Below are positions 16,881-25,711 of a stretch of DNA of 64,000 bases, one piece after another (position 1 is the first letter of the stretch; each line of letters begins with the position of its first letter). Source of the DNA: Lachnospiraceae bacterium (GTDB lineage Bacteria; Bacillota; Clostridia; Lachnospirales; Lachnospiraceae); contig CABJAM010000004.1 of assembly GCA_902363555.1 (NCBI GenBank), positions 437,778 through 501,777 on the forward strand, read 5' to 3'. The translations under genes were made by a program, and so were the position numbers. The notes under the pieces are model-generated. The model was not told where the DNA came from. It worked only from the letters and a program-made list of their open reading frames with translations, and ran no database searches.

Positions 16881-18143
16881 CTAAATTTTCTTAGCCAGAC
16901 TTTTCGCCAGAGCGATGTCCTCGGGCGTCGTGGGGTGGGTGCTGTACCGCGCCTTTTCATAAAGTTCGGTGAGCTTTGCGCCGGCCTCCGTATCGGCCTG
17001 AGAAATCGCCTCGGTCAACTGCGCAGGTGTCTGGCTGGCGGGAACCGGCTCCTTTTTGTGTCCGGACTGTATTTTTTTATAATAGATCCGGCGTACCTTA
17101 TCCTCGGGCATCCGTCCGCCCGGGAAAATGGAGCGCCGGATTTTTCTTGGGGCGGCTATTTTTTCAATGACATCATTGCAGTCCTGGCCGCCGGCCGCTT
17201 TGGCCTTTTTGTGAAAACTGAAGCTTCCAAAACGCCGGTAGAGCTGATAGATGGTGTAAATGATCAGTGCCGCTGCCCCAAGGATCAGGGCAATCTGCAA
17301 AATGGTGAAAATGACGTTGCTTATCGCCACCATGATCGGGGAGGTGCCGCCGTCCTCCATCATCATGGGCGGCTGTGCCGCCGCCTGGGTTTCTTCGATA
17401 ATGTCCGCCATCGCGGTGTCCGTGCCAGTGTTTTGCGGAACGAGAGCGAGCAGAAAACGGATGCCGGAAAGCAGCAGGTTTTTTAGCGCTGTAATCAAAC
17501 GGCCAAGTCCAAGGCTGGTAAATAAAAGGATGCAGGCCAGAGCCAGCACCATAAATATGGCCATGACACCATGACTGGAATGGAGGATGGCTCCAAGGGG
17601 CATATTGGCCACCTGGGCGTTATTTTCCACGTAAGCGTACAGATTATTCAAATACTGGCCTAAAATGCAGGTGAGCAGGAATACACAGGCGCATATGAGC
17701 AGGAGTGTGGCTAACGGGCCGTAGGCCATCTGGTCGGCGATGATCCACAAAATAAAAAAGACAACGGCCATATACGGCGATATGCTCAGGTAATGGGTAT
17801 CCTTTTCGGCGTGGAGCCGTTTTGTGAAAAAAAGGATAAATGGAACAAGCACGGCCCCGGTCAAAAGCAGCGCATTGCCCAGATCCAGGACAGAAGCGAC
17901 GCCATAGCACAGCCACACAGCAAGCAGGAGCGCAGCGTGGTAAAGTACGTAAAGAACCGCGTTTTTTGCCCGCTGGCTCAGCAGGACGGTTCCAGCAAAA
18001 GGAATGACCGTAAGGAGCGATACAAGGCATGGACGGATATCCATATTCAGCATATAAAGTCCGGTGGAAAGGAAGGCATAATACAGGAAAAACCATGAGA
18101 GCAGGTCGGTTATATAACAGGCTTTTCGTATGTTTTCAGTCAA
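16881..18143 (-). CDS. polytopic membrane protein, DUF4129-like C-terminus
   Basis: This 420-residue protein is last in a MoxR-DUF58 operon. The first 235 residues carry about seven TM helices, a further TM lies near 290-315, and the soluble tail (about 330-420) contains RRIYYKKIQSG and PTTPEDIALAKS, resembling the DUF4129 tail of TgpA-type proteins. The transglutaminase domain of that family is absent. Start is a TTG with GGGAGGTGG six bases upstream, overlapping the DUF58 stop by 8 bp. MoxR-linked sets usually act in envelope or metal-insertion assembly; the target is unknown. Confidence 0.65.
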   Translation of the reverse strand: MTENIRKACYITDLLSWFFLYYAFLSTGLYMLNMDIRPCLVSLLTVIPFAGTVLLSQRAKNAVLYVLYHAALLLAVWLCYGVASVLDLGNALLLTGAVLVPFILFFTKRLHAEKDTHYLSISPYMAVVFFILWIIADQMAYGPLATLLLICACVFLLTCILGQYLNNLYAYVENNAQVANMPLGAILHSSHGVMAIFMVLALACILLFTSLGLGRLITALKNLLLSGIRFLLALVPQNTGTDTAMADIIEETQAAAQPPMMMEDGGTSPIMVAISNVIFTILQIALILGAAALIIYTIYQLYRRFGSFSFHKKAKAAGGQDCNDVIEKIAAPRKIRRSIFPGGRMPEDKVRRIYYKKIQSGHKKEPVPASQTPAQLTEAISQADTEAGAKLTELYEKARYSTHPTTPEDIALAKSLAKKI

Positions 18144-19269
18144 TGTGCTCCACCTCCCAGTAAAGGATATTTCGGCTCAGTGCCCCGGAAACGCTGAGAT
18201 TATCGTACATATCCCGGTGATAGGTATAAATAAACAGGCTGCCGTCATTTCGGGAATGTATCTGAGTCACCGCATTCATAAAATCTTCATGGCAGTGATT
18301 GGAAATAAAAATACAGTAGGGCATCGTGCCGCCCCGGGCCAGATCGTCGGTGAGCATAAAGCTTAAATGCCGGACCGGCAGCTCCAGATCGATACGGGCC
18401 AGACTTTGGAGCATCCGGGTCTGATGGCCGGCGCCGGTGCCGGCATCGATACATACCGGAAGGCCGGAGGTGACGTCACAGCCGTTTGTTTTTAAGGATA
18501 CCGGTATGCCCTTGGAAATAAACATATCGGATAATGTGGCCGCCAGCCGTATATTTTCTTCCATAATGTCATAGTGGTTGGCGTAGCCGTGATTCTCCAG
18601 GTTTAGATAAATACACACCTCCTGGGATGCTGTATCCTCATAGGTATTTACCATAAGATCGCCGGTGCGGGCAAAGGCCTTCCAGTTGACCGACTTCATG
18701 GGATCAAAGGGCTGGTATTCGCGGATGCCCCGAAATTCAAACGGGTCCTCATAAAAATGCCGGTTGGCCAGGATCATGCCATAGAGCTGATTAAATGGAA
18801 TGAGCAGCCGGCGGATATCCACATAGCGGGGATAGACATAGAGCTGGGTAAAATTATCCCGCAGCTCGCTGAACTTGTCTCTGTAAAGGATATCATTGCA
18901 GGAGAGAGCCATTTGGGTAATGGTATAGTAACCTCTGTGTTTGCAGCAAAAGGGCAGCGTCCGGGTAATCTTTTCCCGGCCGCCAAAGGAGAAAATGTCA
19001 CTGCGGTAATAAAGATCGGTGACGGCGCTGTTTTCACTGTGTATAAATTCCAGTTGGCGGGATGTCTGAAACTTCACCGTAAGACCGGGCAGCGGCAGCC
19101 GTTTGTCATTGACGAGCACCTCAATGAGTGCGGCCTCCTCCCCTTCCACGGCGGTTTCTTTGGAATAGGACATGGTCACGTCCAGATTTTTATCCCAATA
19201 CCGCTCATAAATAATGCGCTGGACCTGATAGAGCAAAAACAGGCCGAGGGCGGCAAAAAGTATGTTCAT
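18136..19269 (-). CDS. DUF58 domain protein
   Basis: This 377-residue protein has an N-terminal membrane segment and the DUF58 core, recognisable by RGIREYQPFDPMKSVNWKAFARTGDLMVN followed by a von Willebrand A-like portion. DUF58 proteins pair with MoxR AAA+ ATPases. It starts directly after the MoxR stop with GAGGAGTGG inside the MoxR 3' end, so the two are translationally coupled. Confidence 0.85.
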   Translation of the reverse strand: MNILFAALGLFLLYQVQRIIYERYWDKNLDVTMSYSKETAVEGEEAALIEVLVNDKRLPLPGLTVKFQTSRQLEFIHSENSAVTDLYYRSDIFSFGGREKITRTLPFCCKHRGYYTITQMALSCNDILYRDKFSELRDNFTQLYVYPRYVDIRRLLIPFNQLYGMILANRHFYEDPFEFRGIREYQPFDPMKSVNWKAFARTGDLMVNTYEDTASQEVCIYLNLENHGYANHYDIMEENIRLAATLSDMFISKGIPVSLKTNGCDVTSGLPVCIDAGTGAGHQTRMLQSLARIDLELPVRHLSFMLTDDLARGGTMPYCIFISNHCHEDFMNAVTQIHSRNDGSLFIYTYHRDMYDNLSVSGALSRNILYWEVEHID

Positions 19270-20226
19270 TTATTTTTTCCACTCCTCTGTTGGTACGGTA
19301 ACGGTGTCCAAAAGCTCCCGGACGATATCGGCAGCCGCACTGCCGGAGCTGGTCATAGAGTGAGAGAGCATGAGCCGGTGGGCAAGGACCGGTACGGCCA
19401 GGTGTTTGACATCCTCGGGCACTGCGTAATCCCGCCCGTTGATGGCGGCGTAAGCCTGGATCGCCTTCATCAGAGCCAGACTTCCCCGGGGGCTGACGCC
19501 AAGGGCGATTTTTGTGTGCCTGCGCGTCTGCTCCACAAGGTGCAGTATGTATTCCCGGATGGACGGATGCACATAGACCGTGCGCACCTGGGCAATGATC
19601 TGGGCCAGGGTTTCGGTGGTGCACATGCTTTCCACATCCTCCAAAGGGTTTTGATTCATAAAGTTTTCCAGGATCGTCATTTCATCGCCAAATTCCGGCA
19701 GCCCCATGGATATTTTCATAAGGAAACGGTCAAGCTGCGCTTCCGGCAATGGAAAGGTTCCGGCAGTTTCCACCGGGTTTTGTGTGGCAATGACAAAAAA
19801 CGGGTGGGGAAGAGTGCGCGTTTCGCCGTCCACCGTGACCTGCTTTTCTTCCATGGCTTCCAAAAGACTGGACTGGGTCCGGGGCGTCGCCCGGTTGATC
19901 TCGTCGGCCAGCAGGATATTGGTAAAGACCGGGCCCGGACGGAAGATAAAGGCGTTCTGTGCCCGGTCATAGAAATTGATGCCGGTGATATCGGATGGAA
20001 GCAGGTCCGGCGTAAACTGTATGCGGGCAAACTTTCCGTCCACACATCGGGCCAGTGACTTGGCCAGCATGGTTTTTCCGGTGCCTGGTACGTCCTCAAG
20101 TAAAATATGGCCGCCGGAGAAGATGGCGGTGAGTATAAAATCAATGTTTTCGGATTTGCCGATAATGACCTTTTCGATGCCGGATTTTATACTCCGGCTG
20201 ATGGTCTGGATCTGTTCGATATTCAT
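19270..20226 (-). CDS. MoxR family AAA+ ATPase
   Basis: This 318-residue AAA+ chaperone-like ATPase is first in the three-gene operon. Walker A is EDVPGTGKTMLAKSL, Walker B is NILLADEINR, sensor 1 lies in FFVIATQNP, and the C-terminal lid contains GVSPRGSLALMKA. MoxR ATPases remodel or activate partner complexes carrying DUF58/VWA proteins. Length and motifs are typical. The ATG at 20226 follows CAGGGGGC. Confidence 0.92.
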   Translation of the reverse strand: MNIEQIQTISRSIKSGIEKVIIGKSENIDFILTAIFSGGHILLEDVPGTGKTMLAKSLARCVDGKFARIQFTPDLLPSDITGINFYDRAQNAFIFRPGPVFTNILLADEINRATPRTQSSLLEAMEEKQVTVDGETRTLPHPFFVIATQNPVETAGTFPLPEAQLDRFLMKISMGLPEFGDEMTILENFMNQNPLEDVESMCTTETLAQIIAQVRTVYVHPSIREYILHLVEQTRRHTKIALGVSPRGSLALMKAIQAYAAINGRDYAVPEDVKHLAVPVLAHRLMLSHSMTSSGSAAADIVRELLDTVTVPTEEWKK

Positions 20227-20353
20227 AATATGAAATGCCCCCTGTATAATAAGTAATTGTACTGGATCATTGGCCGGATTTTCGCTTTGTTCCCCGTCAT
20301 TTCACGTAACGTGGAACCAGCGTATGAAAATATGGTGGACGGCCTTACTGTAT

Positions 20354-20383
20354 AGTATAACATGTTTTGTGAATTATGTGTAA
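20354..20383 (-). promoter_or_regulatory. candidate promoter of the MoxR operon
   Basis: On the minus strand, TTACAC (20383-20378) and TATACT (20359-20354) are 18 bp apart, about 125 bp upstream of the MoxR start. Confidence 0.45.
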
Positions 20384-20449
20384 ATTAATTGCTTTGCAGT
20401 GCTAAAAGATTAAATAATTTACAAAAAGCAGAAATTGGCGAAAAAAAGG

Positions 20450-20642
20450 TTGATTTTTAGGGGCCAGATGTGGTATATTTCTAGTCAACGACAAATGTTT
20501 CTCTAGTGCGGACACTCGGCTGCGCCACAGCGACACGACGGATCGTGTTCTGAAAACGTTAAGCCAAACGCGAATACTGCCTGGCAGTAACCGGCCGGAT
20601 GCCCTGGAAACAAATACAACTTTGTTAAGGAGAGTTTGAGAT
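20450..20642 (+). promoter_or_regulatory. asd promoter and structured 5' leader
   Basis: TTGATT (20450-20455), an 18-bp spacer and TATATT (20474-20479) predict a start near 20486, leaving a leader of about 155 nt. It holds two clear hairpins, ACACGA-CGGA-TCGTGT (20533-20548) and ACTGC-CTG-GCAGT (20576-20588), then AAGGAGAG before the ATG. It does not match a lysine riboswitch or T-box that I can recognise. The rest of the 416-bp gap shows no gene. Confidence 0.55.
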
Positions 20643-21728
20643 ATGGAAAAGAAATTAAAAGTTGGTGTTCTTGGCGGAACAGGTATGGTAGGACAGAGAT
20701 TCATCTCTTTGCTGGAAAATCACCCCTGGTATGAGGTTGTGGCCATTGCCGCAAGCCCCCGATCCGCAGGATTAACATATGAAGAAGCCGTAGGCAGCCG
20801 GTGGAAAATGACAAAGCCCATGCCGGAGTCTGTAAAAAAGCTTGTGGTTATGAATGTCAATGAGGTTGAAAAGGTAGCCTCCGAGGTGGATTTTGTATTC
20901 AGCGCCGTAGATATGACCAAGGAAGAGATCCGCGAGATTGAAGATGCCTACGCAAAAACCGAGACACCAGTCGTTTCCAATAACAGCGCCCACCGCTGGA
21001 CGCCCGACGTGCCCATGGTCGTTCCGGAAATCAATCCCGAGCACTTTGCAGTCATCGAGCATCAGAAAAAACGTCTTGGTACCCAAAGAGGCTTTGTCGC
21101 TGTAAAGCCCAACTGCTCCATCCAGAGCTATGCGCCGGTGCTGACCGCATGGAAGGAATTTGAACCGGTGGAAGTCATTGCCACAACTTATCAGGCTATT
21201 TCCGGTGCAGGAAAAACCTTTAAGGACTGGCCGGAGATGGTGGAAAATATTATCCCATACATCGGCGGTGAGGAAGAAAAGAGCGAGCAGGAGCCTTTAA
21301 GACTGTGGGGCAAGGTAGAAAACGGTCAGATCGTCAAAGCCCAGAGCCCGGTGATCACCACCCAGTGTATCCGCGTACCTGTTCTGGACGGCCACACTGC
21401 CGCTGTGTTCGTAAAATTTGCCAAAAAGCCGACAAAGGAACAGCTTATCGAGAAGCTTGTAAGCTTTAAGGGGCTTCCCCAGGAACTTGACCTTCCCAGC
21501 GCACCTAAGCAGTTCATCCAGTACCTTGAGGAAGATAACCGCCCGCAGGTAAAGATGGATGTAAACTTTGAAAACGGTATGGGCGTTTCCGTGGGCCGTC
21601 TCAGAGAGGACACCGTATACGATTACAAATTTGTCGGACTTTCACATAATACCGTCCGCGGCGCCGCCGGCGGAGCTATCCTCTGCGCAGAGCTTCTGAC
21701 CGCACAGGGCTACATCACCGCAAAATAA
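20643..21728 (+). CDS. asd: aspartate-semialdehyde dehydrogenase
   Basis: This 361-residue enzyme reduces aspartyl phosphate to aspartate semialdehyde, at the branch to lysine, threonine, methionine and diaminopimelate. The NADP loop is VLGGTGMVGQRFISLL and the active-site Cys is in VAVKPNCSIQSY. Sequence layout (VIATTYQAISGAGKTFKDWPEM) fits the archaeal/fungal-type Asd branch, which also occurs in Clostridia. It is preceded by a structured leader and followed by a hairpin and a repeat array. Confidence 0.95.
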   Translation: MEKKLKVGVLGGTGMVGQRFISLLENHPWYEVVAIAASPRSAGLTYEEAVGSRWKMTKPMPESVKKLVVMNVNEVEKVASEVDFVFSAVDMTKEEIREIEDAYAKTETPVVSNNSAHRWTPDVPMVVPEINPEHFAVIEHQKKRLGTQRGFVAVKPNCSIQSYAPVLTAWKEFEPVEVIATTYQAISGAGKTFKDWPEMVENIIPYIGGEEEKSEQEPLRLWGKVENGQIVKAQSPVITTQCIRVPVLDGHTAAVFVKFAKKPTKEQLIEKLVSFKGLPQELDLPSAPKQFIQYLEEDNRPQVKMDVNFENGMGVSVGRLREDTVYDYKFVGLSHNTVRGAAGGAILCAELLTAQGYITAK

Positions 21729-21756
21729 AACAAATTTCAAATATGAATCCATTCTG

Positions 21757-21790
21757 CCCCCATCCCTTCATCATAATGAAAGGATGGGGG
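21757..21790 (+). terminator. hairpin after asd
   Basis: CCCCCATCC (21757-21765) pairs with GGATGGGGG (21782-21790), extended inward by TTCAT/ATGAA with one mismatch. No T-run follows. Confidence 0.6.
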
Positions 21791-21796
21791 CACATT

Positions 21797-22049
21797 TGCG
21801 CGAAGCAACGAGCCACAAAGGGGAGCTGGCTCACCTTTGCGGCGACTGCCGCGACCCGGCGCAGCAAAGCGGAGCCGGGGTGCGCGAAGCAACGAGCCAC
21901 AAAGGGGAGCTGGCTCACCTTTGCGGCGACTGCCGCGACCCAGCGCAGCGAAGCGGAGCCGGAGTGCGCGAAGCAACGAGCCACAAAAGGGAGCTGGCTC
22001 ACCTTTGCGGCGACTGCCGCGACCCAGCGCAGCGGAGTGGAGCCGGGTG
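21797..22049 (+). repeat. three tandem copies of an 84-bp structured repeat
   Basis: Three units begin with TGCGCGAAGCAACGAGCC at 21797, 21881 and 21965, an exact 84-bp period with few differences. Each can fold into a hairpin (CAAAGG...GAGC-TG-GCTC...CCTTTG) and further GC stems (GCGGC-GACT-GCCGC; CCGGC...GCCGG). Because 84 is a multiple of three, several frames stay open, but no ribosome site or protein family supports coding. A diverged copy lies at 27688. The remainder of the 464-bp gap holds no gene. Confidence 0.85.
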
Positions 22050-22192
22050 CGATCGGCAGGAACGATGGAGAAACTTTAGGGCTGGATTTATTCGCCATGT
22101 AGTGTTAAAATCATTATTAGTATGAGAAAATCTGGTACGGTTTGCAACGCCGCAGACTGATATCACAGGAATAAGAGTTTAGGAGCATTTGC

Positions 22193-25100
22193 ATGGCATC
22201 GATCTGGGATATACTGGAAATTGAAGAGACAAAGGATAAAAACAGCATAAAGAACGCATACCGCCGCAAACTGACACGGACGAACCCCGAGGACTACCCG
22301 GAGGAATTTAAGGAGCTGCGCTATGCCTACGAGCAGGCCATTGAAGCTGCCGATGCGCTGCCGTCGGCCGGAAAAAAAGGAGTGTCCGGAGATGGAACGT
22401 CCGCGGGTGGAACCAACGCAGACGGAGCGTCCGGAGACGGATCGTCCGCGGGTGGAACTAACGCAGCCGGAGCATCCGCAGAAGAAACTAATGCAGACGG
22501 AGCCTTTGCAGGCGGAGCTGGCGAATCCAGCGTGGCCGGGAGCGGCCAGGGGCTTATAAAGGATGAATCCCCCGTTGGGCTGTGGATGGAAAAGGTGGAG
22601 GAGCTCTACGGCAGCTTTTACGACCGCATCGACGTGCACCAGTGGGAAAAGCTGCTGGCGGATGATGTATGCGTTGGCCTGGAGAGCGCCGAGGAAGCCC
22701 GGACCCAGCTCTTAAAGTTTTTCATGGACCATATCAAGCTGCCCAACACGATCTGGAGAGCCATTGACCGGGTCTTTGACATTACAAGAGATAAACAGGA
22801 GCTTTACGAGCTCTTTCCAAAGGACTATATCGACTATATTTTACGTCTGATAAAATATGAAAATTTTCTCGATTATCATCTGTTTACAGGGAATGCTTTC
22901 GCCGATTACGATGCGTATATGGATATGTACTTTGACCTTCGCCAGACGGTCAGTGAACTGAAGTATGAGGAGGCCATGAAGCTGTACGACAAGCTTTTGG
23001 ACAATGAGATCTATCATCCTTTTATCGAGGTTGAGCGGGCGTTTATTGAAGCGGGGCGCGGTCGTCAGGAGCAGGCTGAGGCGCTGCTGGAGCCGGTGTC
23101 GTTAAAGTATCCGGACAGCTTTTATATAGGAAATACCTACGCTGTTTTATGTGTGGAAAATGGCCATTATGAGGACGCCCGTCCGGTGTTTGAGCATCTC
23201 CTTGAGCTGAAGCCGGAAAATTACGACGCCCGTTTAGGGCTGGCCCGCTGCATCAGTGCCGGGGGCGATGATCTTCCGGCCAAGGAAATGGTGCTGGATC
23301 TGCTGGAGGAAAATCCAGGGGATGATAATGCCATGAACGCTCTGAAAAAGATCAATGAGCATTTGATCGCCCGCTATGAAAAGGAGCTTGATAAAAAGCC
23401 CGGAGATCTTGGTATATCCCTGGATCTGGGCTGGTGTCTGTGCCAGAATGAGGATTACGAGCGCTGCCTGACCATGCTGGAGCAGCTCACGCCTGACGAG
23501 GCCCATGCCTATGATTACACCAACCTGCGGGGGCGTATTTACCTTTGTCTGGAGCGCTACGGGGATGCCCTGCCGTGGCTGCTGCGCTGGAAATCCATGA
23601 TCGATGCGCTCACCGATGACGGCACCCGTGAATATGTAAAACGCAAAAAGCGGCTGGGTTATGCCAATTATGCCATCGCCTGCTCCTATTCCTATCTGGG
23701 CGAGCACACCAATGCAGACTATTATCAGAAGGCGCTGGAATATGTGGAGGCCGCCATTGCATCAGAAACGGAGCCAAGGCAGCATTATAGCTGTATTTAC
23801 ACAAAGGCGGAGCTTTTGCAAAAGCTGGGCAATGATGAAGCCTGCATCGATCTATGCGATTCGCTTACCGATGAAGAATCCGGTTTCTTCCCGGCCTATG
23901 TGCTGCGTATGGAAGCCTGGCTCTCCCTTGGAAGGGCACAGAAGGTAGTGGATGAATATTACCGGGCTGTGCGGATCTACCCGTACCATCCCCGCCCTTA
24001 TGAGCTGGCCGCCCAGGTATTTCTTGATTACCAGGAGCCGAAGGAAGCCGGTGAGGTTTTGGAGAGCGCCGAAAAAGCCGGCGTGATGAATGACGAGCTG
24101 CGCCTGTTAAAGCTGCGCTGTCTGAAAAATAAAGCCGACAGCCCTGAGGATTACGAAGCTGCCATAAGCTATTGCGATGAAGTCCTGGCCATGGATGAGG
24201 AGGGCCGGACAAAACAGTGGATTTCCCAGATGTACCGCCTCAAGGCCATCTGCTATATGGACAATGGCAACAATGAGGCCGCGATGCAAATCATTGCCAA
24301 AGCTATCCGGGAAAACCCTTCGGATAACTGGAACCTGTCGGTGAAAGCGGAAATACTGGAAAATATGGACCAGGATTCCCAGGCGCTTAAAATCTATCTG
24401 GAGCTTATATCGTCCATGCCGGATAACGCTTATCTGACGGAACACGCCGGACGCATTTATATGCGCCGGAAGGACTATAAAAAGGCTCTCTGGTATATGC
24501 GCAAGGTAAAAGCGCTGGACGAAAACTTCCCATTGATCCACCGATCGCTTGGGATGATCCATAAAGAAATGATCCGCGATGGGGATAAAGAGACGTATAA
24601 GCAGGCCATATTGGAGTTTACCGCCCAGATCGAGACAAAAGACAGTGCCTTTGACCGGATGGAGCGGGGCAAGCTTTTACTGGCGGGAATGCTGTGGGAG
24701 GAGGCCCAGGAGGACTTTCAAAAGGTTCTGGAGCTGGAGCCGGACAATAAGGCGGCAAATCTGTGCCTGGGCGATGTATTTTATGAATCAGGCCGGTTTG
24801 AAGAGGCATTGGCCCAATATGAGATTATTATGGAGGCTGCGCCCGGTGCCCGGTTCTCATCGGATCTGTTTGAACGCACGGCCGGCTGCTGCGTGGTGCT
24901 TGGACACTTTGATGAGGCCGAAAAATATTATAAGCTGAACCTTGAGCACTATCCGGAAAACGCCTCGGCCTACGACCTGCTGGGGAATCTTTATATAAAA
25001 ATGAAAAAATACGACGACGCGTGCAGCGCCTACATTCACGGAATGGAGCAGAACGACGGGGAAAAGCTGTATTTTGCCAATAAAATATGTTCCCTGTATG

Positions 25101-25711
25101 TTGCGCTGGGAGACCGGCTGCGGGCCCGCGTGTGGTGGAAACGGATCCTGTCTGAAAAGCGTTCGGCCTATACTGGCTTTCTTGGAAATTTCAGAGCCGG
25201 CCAGTATTATTTATATATGGAGCATAATTTTCCAAAGGCTGCCAGGTATTTGAAAAAATCCATGGAGGCGGCTAAAAACTGCGAGAATAAGGAAAATGTA
25301 TGTCAGATCCAATATGTGCTGGGTGTTCTGGCAAGCTGCATGGGGGATACGACGCAGGCGCAGTGTTATTTTCAATCGGCGCTGGATACGATAATTGAAA
25401 TATATGGGAAAGGTACCGGTAAGATCGATTCTTTGGAATTGCTTCCGGTAAGCATCCTTCGGAAAATGGCGTGTATTTATGGCTGGCTCTCAAAAGGTGA
25501 AGCGATGGAAGAGATATGCGGCATATTAAAGAAAAAATCGCCGTCGGGCTTTGAAATATTTATGGCCAGGGGCTTCCTTCTATTTGCCGGCGGAGATTAT
25601 GCGGCAGCGGAAGAAGCCTTTCGGCAGGCTCGGGATACCGGTGGCCTGGACGTGGAATGTGAGGGCATGAACTGCCTGACCGAATACAAAAAGCTAATTA
25701 GAGGTGATTGA
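22193..25711 (+). CDS. J-like domain plus TPR-repeat protein
   Basis: This 1172-residue protein opens with a J-domain-like helix set (about 1-52: IWDILEIEETKDKNSIKNAYRRKL) in which the HPD motif is replaced by NPE (TRTNPEDYPEEF). A Gly/Ala/Thr-rich low-complexity linker (about 65-115) follows, then a very long array of TPR-type helical pairs to the C-terminus. It ends one base before an Hsp70 gene, so it is probably a dedicated client-gathering partner of that chaperone. Without HPD, classical stimulation of Hsp70 ATPase is doubtful. No TM or signal peptide is seen. Confidence 0.8.
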   Translation: MASIWDILEIEETKDKNSIKNAYRRKLTRTNPEDYPEEFKELRYAYEQAIEAADALPSAGKKGVSGDGTSAGGTNADGASGDGSSAGGTNAAGASAEETNADGAFAGGAGESSVAGSGQGLIKDESPVGLWMEKVEELYGSFYDRIDVHQWEKLLADDVCVGLESAEEARTQLLKFFMDHIKLPNTIWRAIDRVFDITRDKQELYELFPKDYIDYILRLIKYENFLDYHLFTGNAFADYDAYMDMYFDLRQTVSELKYEEAMKLYDKLLDNEIYHPFIEVERAFIEAGRGRQEQAEALLEPVSLKYPDSFYIGNTYAVLCVENGHYEDARPVFEHLLELKPENYDARLGLARCISAGGDDLPAKEMVLDLLEENPGDDNAMNALKKINEHLIARYEKELDKKPGDLGISLDLGWCLCQNEDYERCLTMLEQLTPDEAHAYDYTNLRGRIYLCLERYGDALPWLLRWKSMIDALTDDGTREYVKRKKRLGYANYAIACSYSYLGEHTNADYYQKALEYVEAAIASETEPRQHYSCIYTKAELLQKLGNDEACIDLCDSLTDEESGFFPAYVLRMEAWLSLGRAQKVVDEYYRAVRIYPYHPRPYELAAQVFLDYQEPKEAGEVLESAEKAGVMNDELRLLKLRCLKNKADSPEDYEAAISYCDEVLAMDEEGRTKQWISQMYRLKAICYMDNGNNEAAMQIIAKAIRENPSDNWNLSVKAEILENMDQDSQALKIYLELISSMPDNAYLTEHAGRIYMRRKDYKKALWYMRKVKALDENFPLIHRSLGMIHKEMIRDGDKETYKQAILEFTAQIETKDSAFDRMERGKLLLAGMLWEEAQEDFQKVLELEPDNKAANLCLGDVFYESGRFEEALAQYEIIMEAAPGARFSSDLFERTAGCCVVLGHFDEAEKYYKLNLEHYPENASAYDLLGNLYIKMKKYDDACSAYIHGMEQNDGEKLYFANKICSLYVALGDRLRARVWWKRILSEKRSAYTGFLGNFRAGQYYLYMEHNFPKAARYLKKSMEAAKNCENKENVCQIQYVLGVLASCMGDTTQAQCYFQSALDTIIEIYGKGTGKIDSLELLPVSILRKMACIYGWLSKGEAMEEICGILKKKSPSGFEIFMARGFLLFAGGDYAAAEEAFRQARDTGGLDVECEGMNCLTEYKKLIRGD

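Noticed and set aside
18757..20058. A 433-codon plus-strand frame
   Set aside because: It lies antisense to clear MoxR and DUF58 genes with strong motifs and has no ribosome site of note.
20486..20642. Lysine riboswitch before asd
   Set aside because: The leader is too short and lacks the recognisable lysine-riboswitch core.
21797..22049. CRISPR array
   Set aside because: Units are directly adjacent with no variable spacers, are 84 bp long and contain internal stems; no cas genes are near.
21743..22125. Coding frames through the repeat array
   Set aside because: Several frames are open only because the period is a multiple of three and GC is high; there is no ribosome site or family support.
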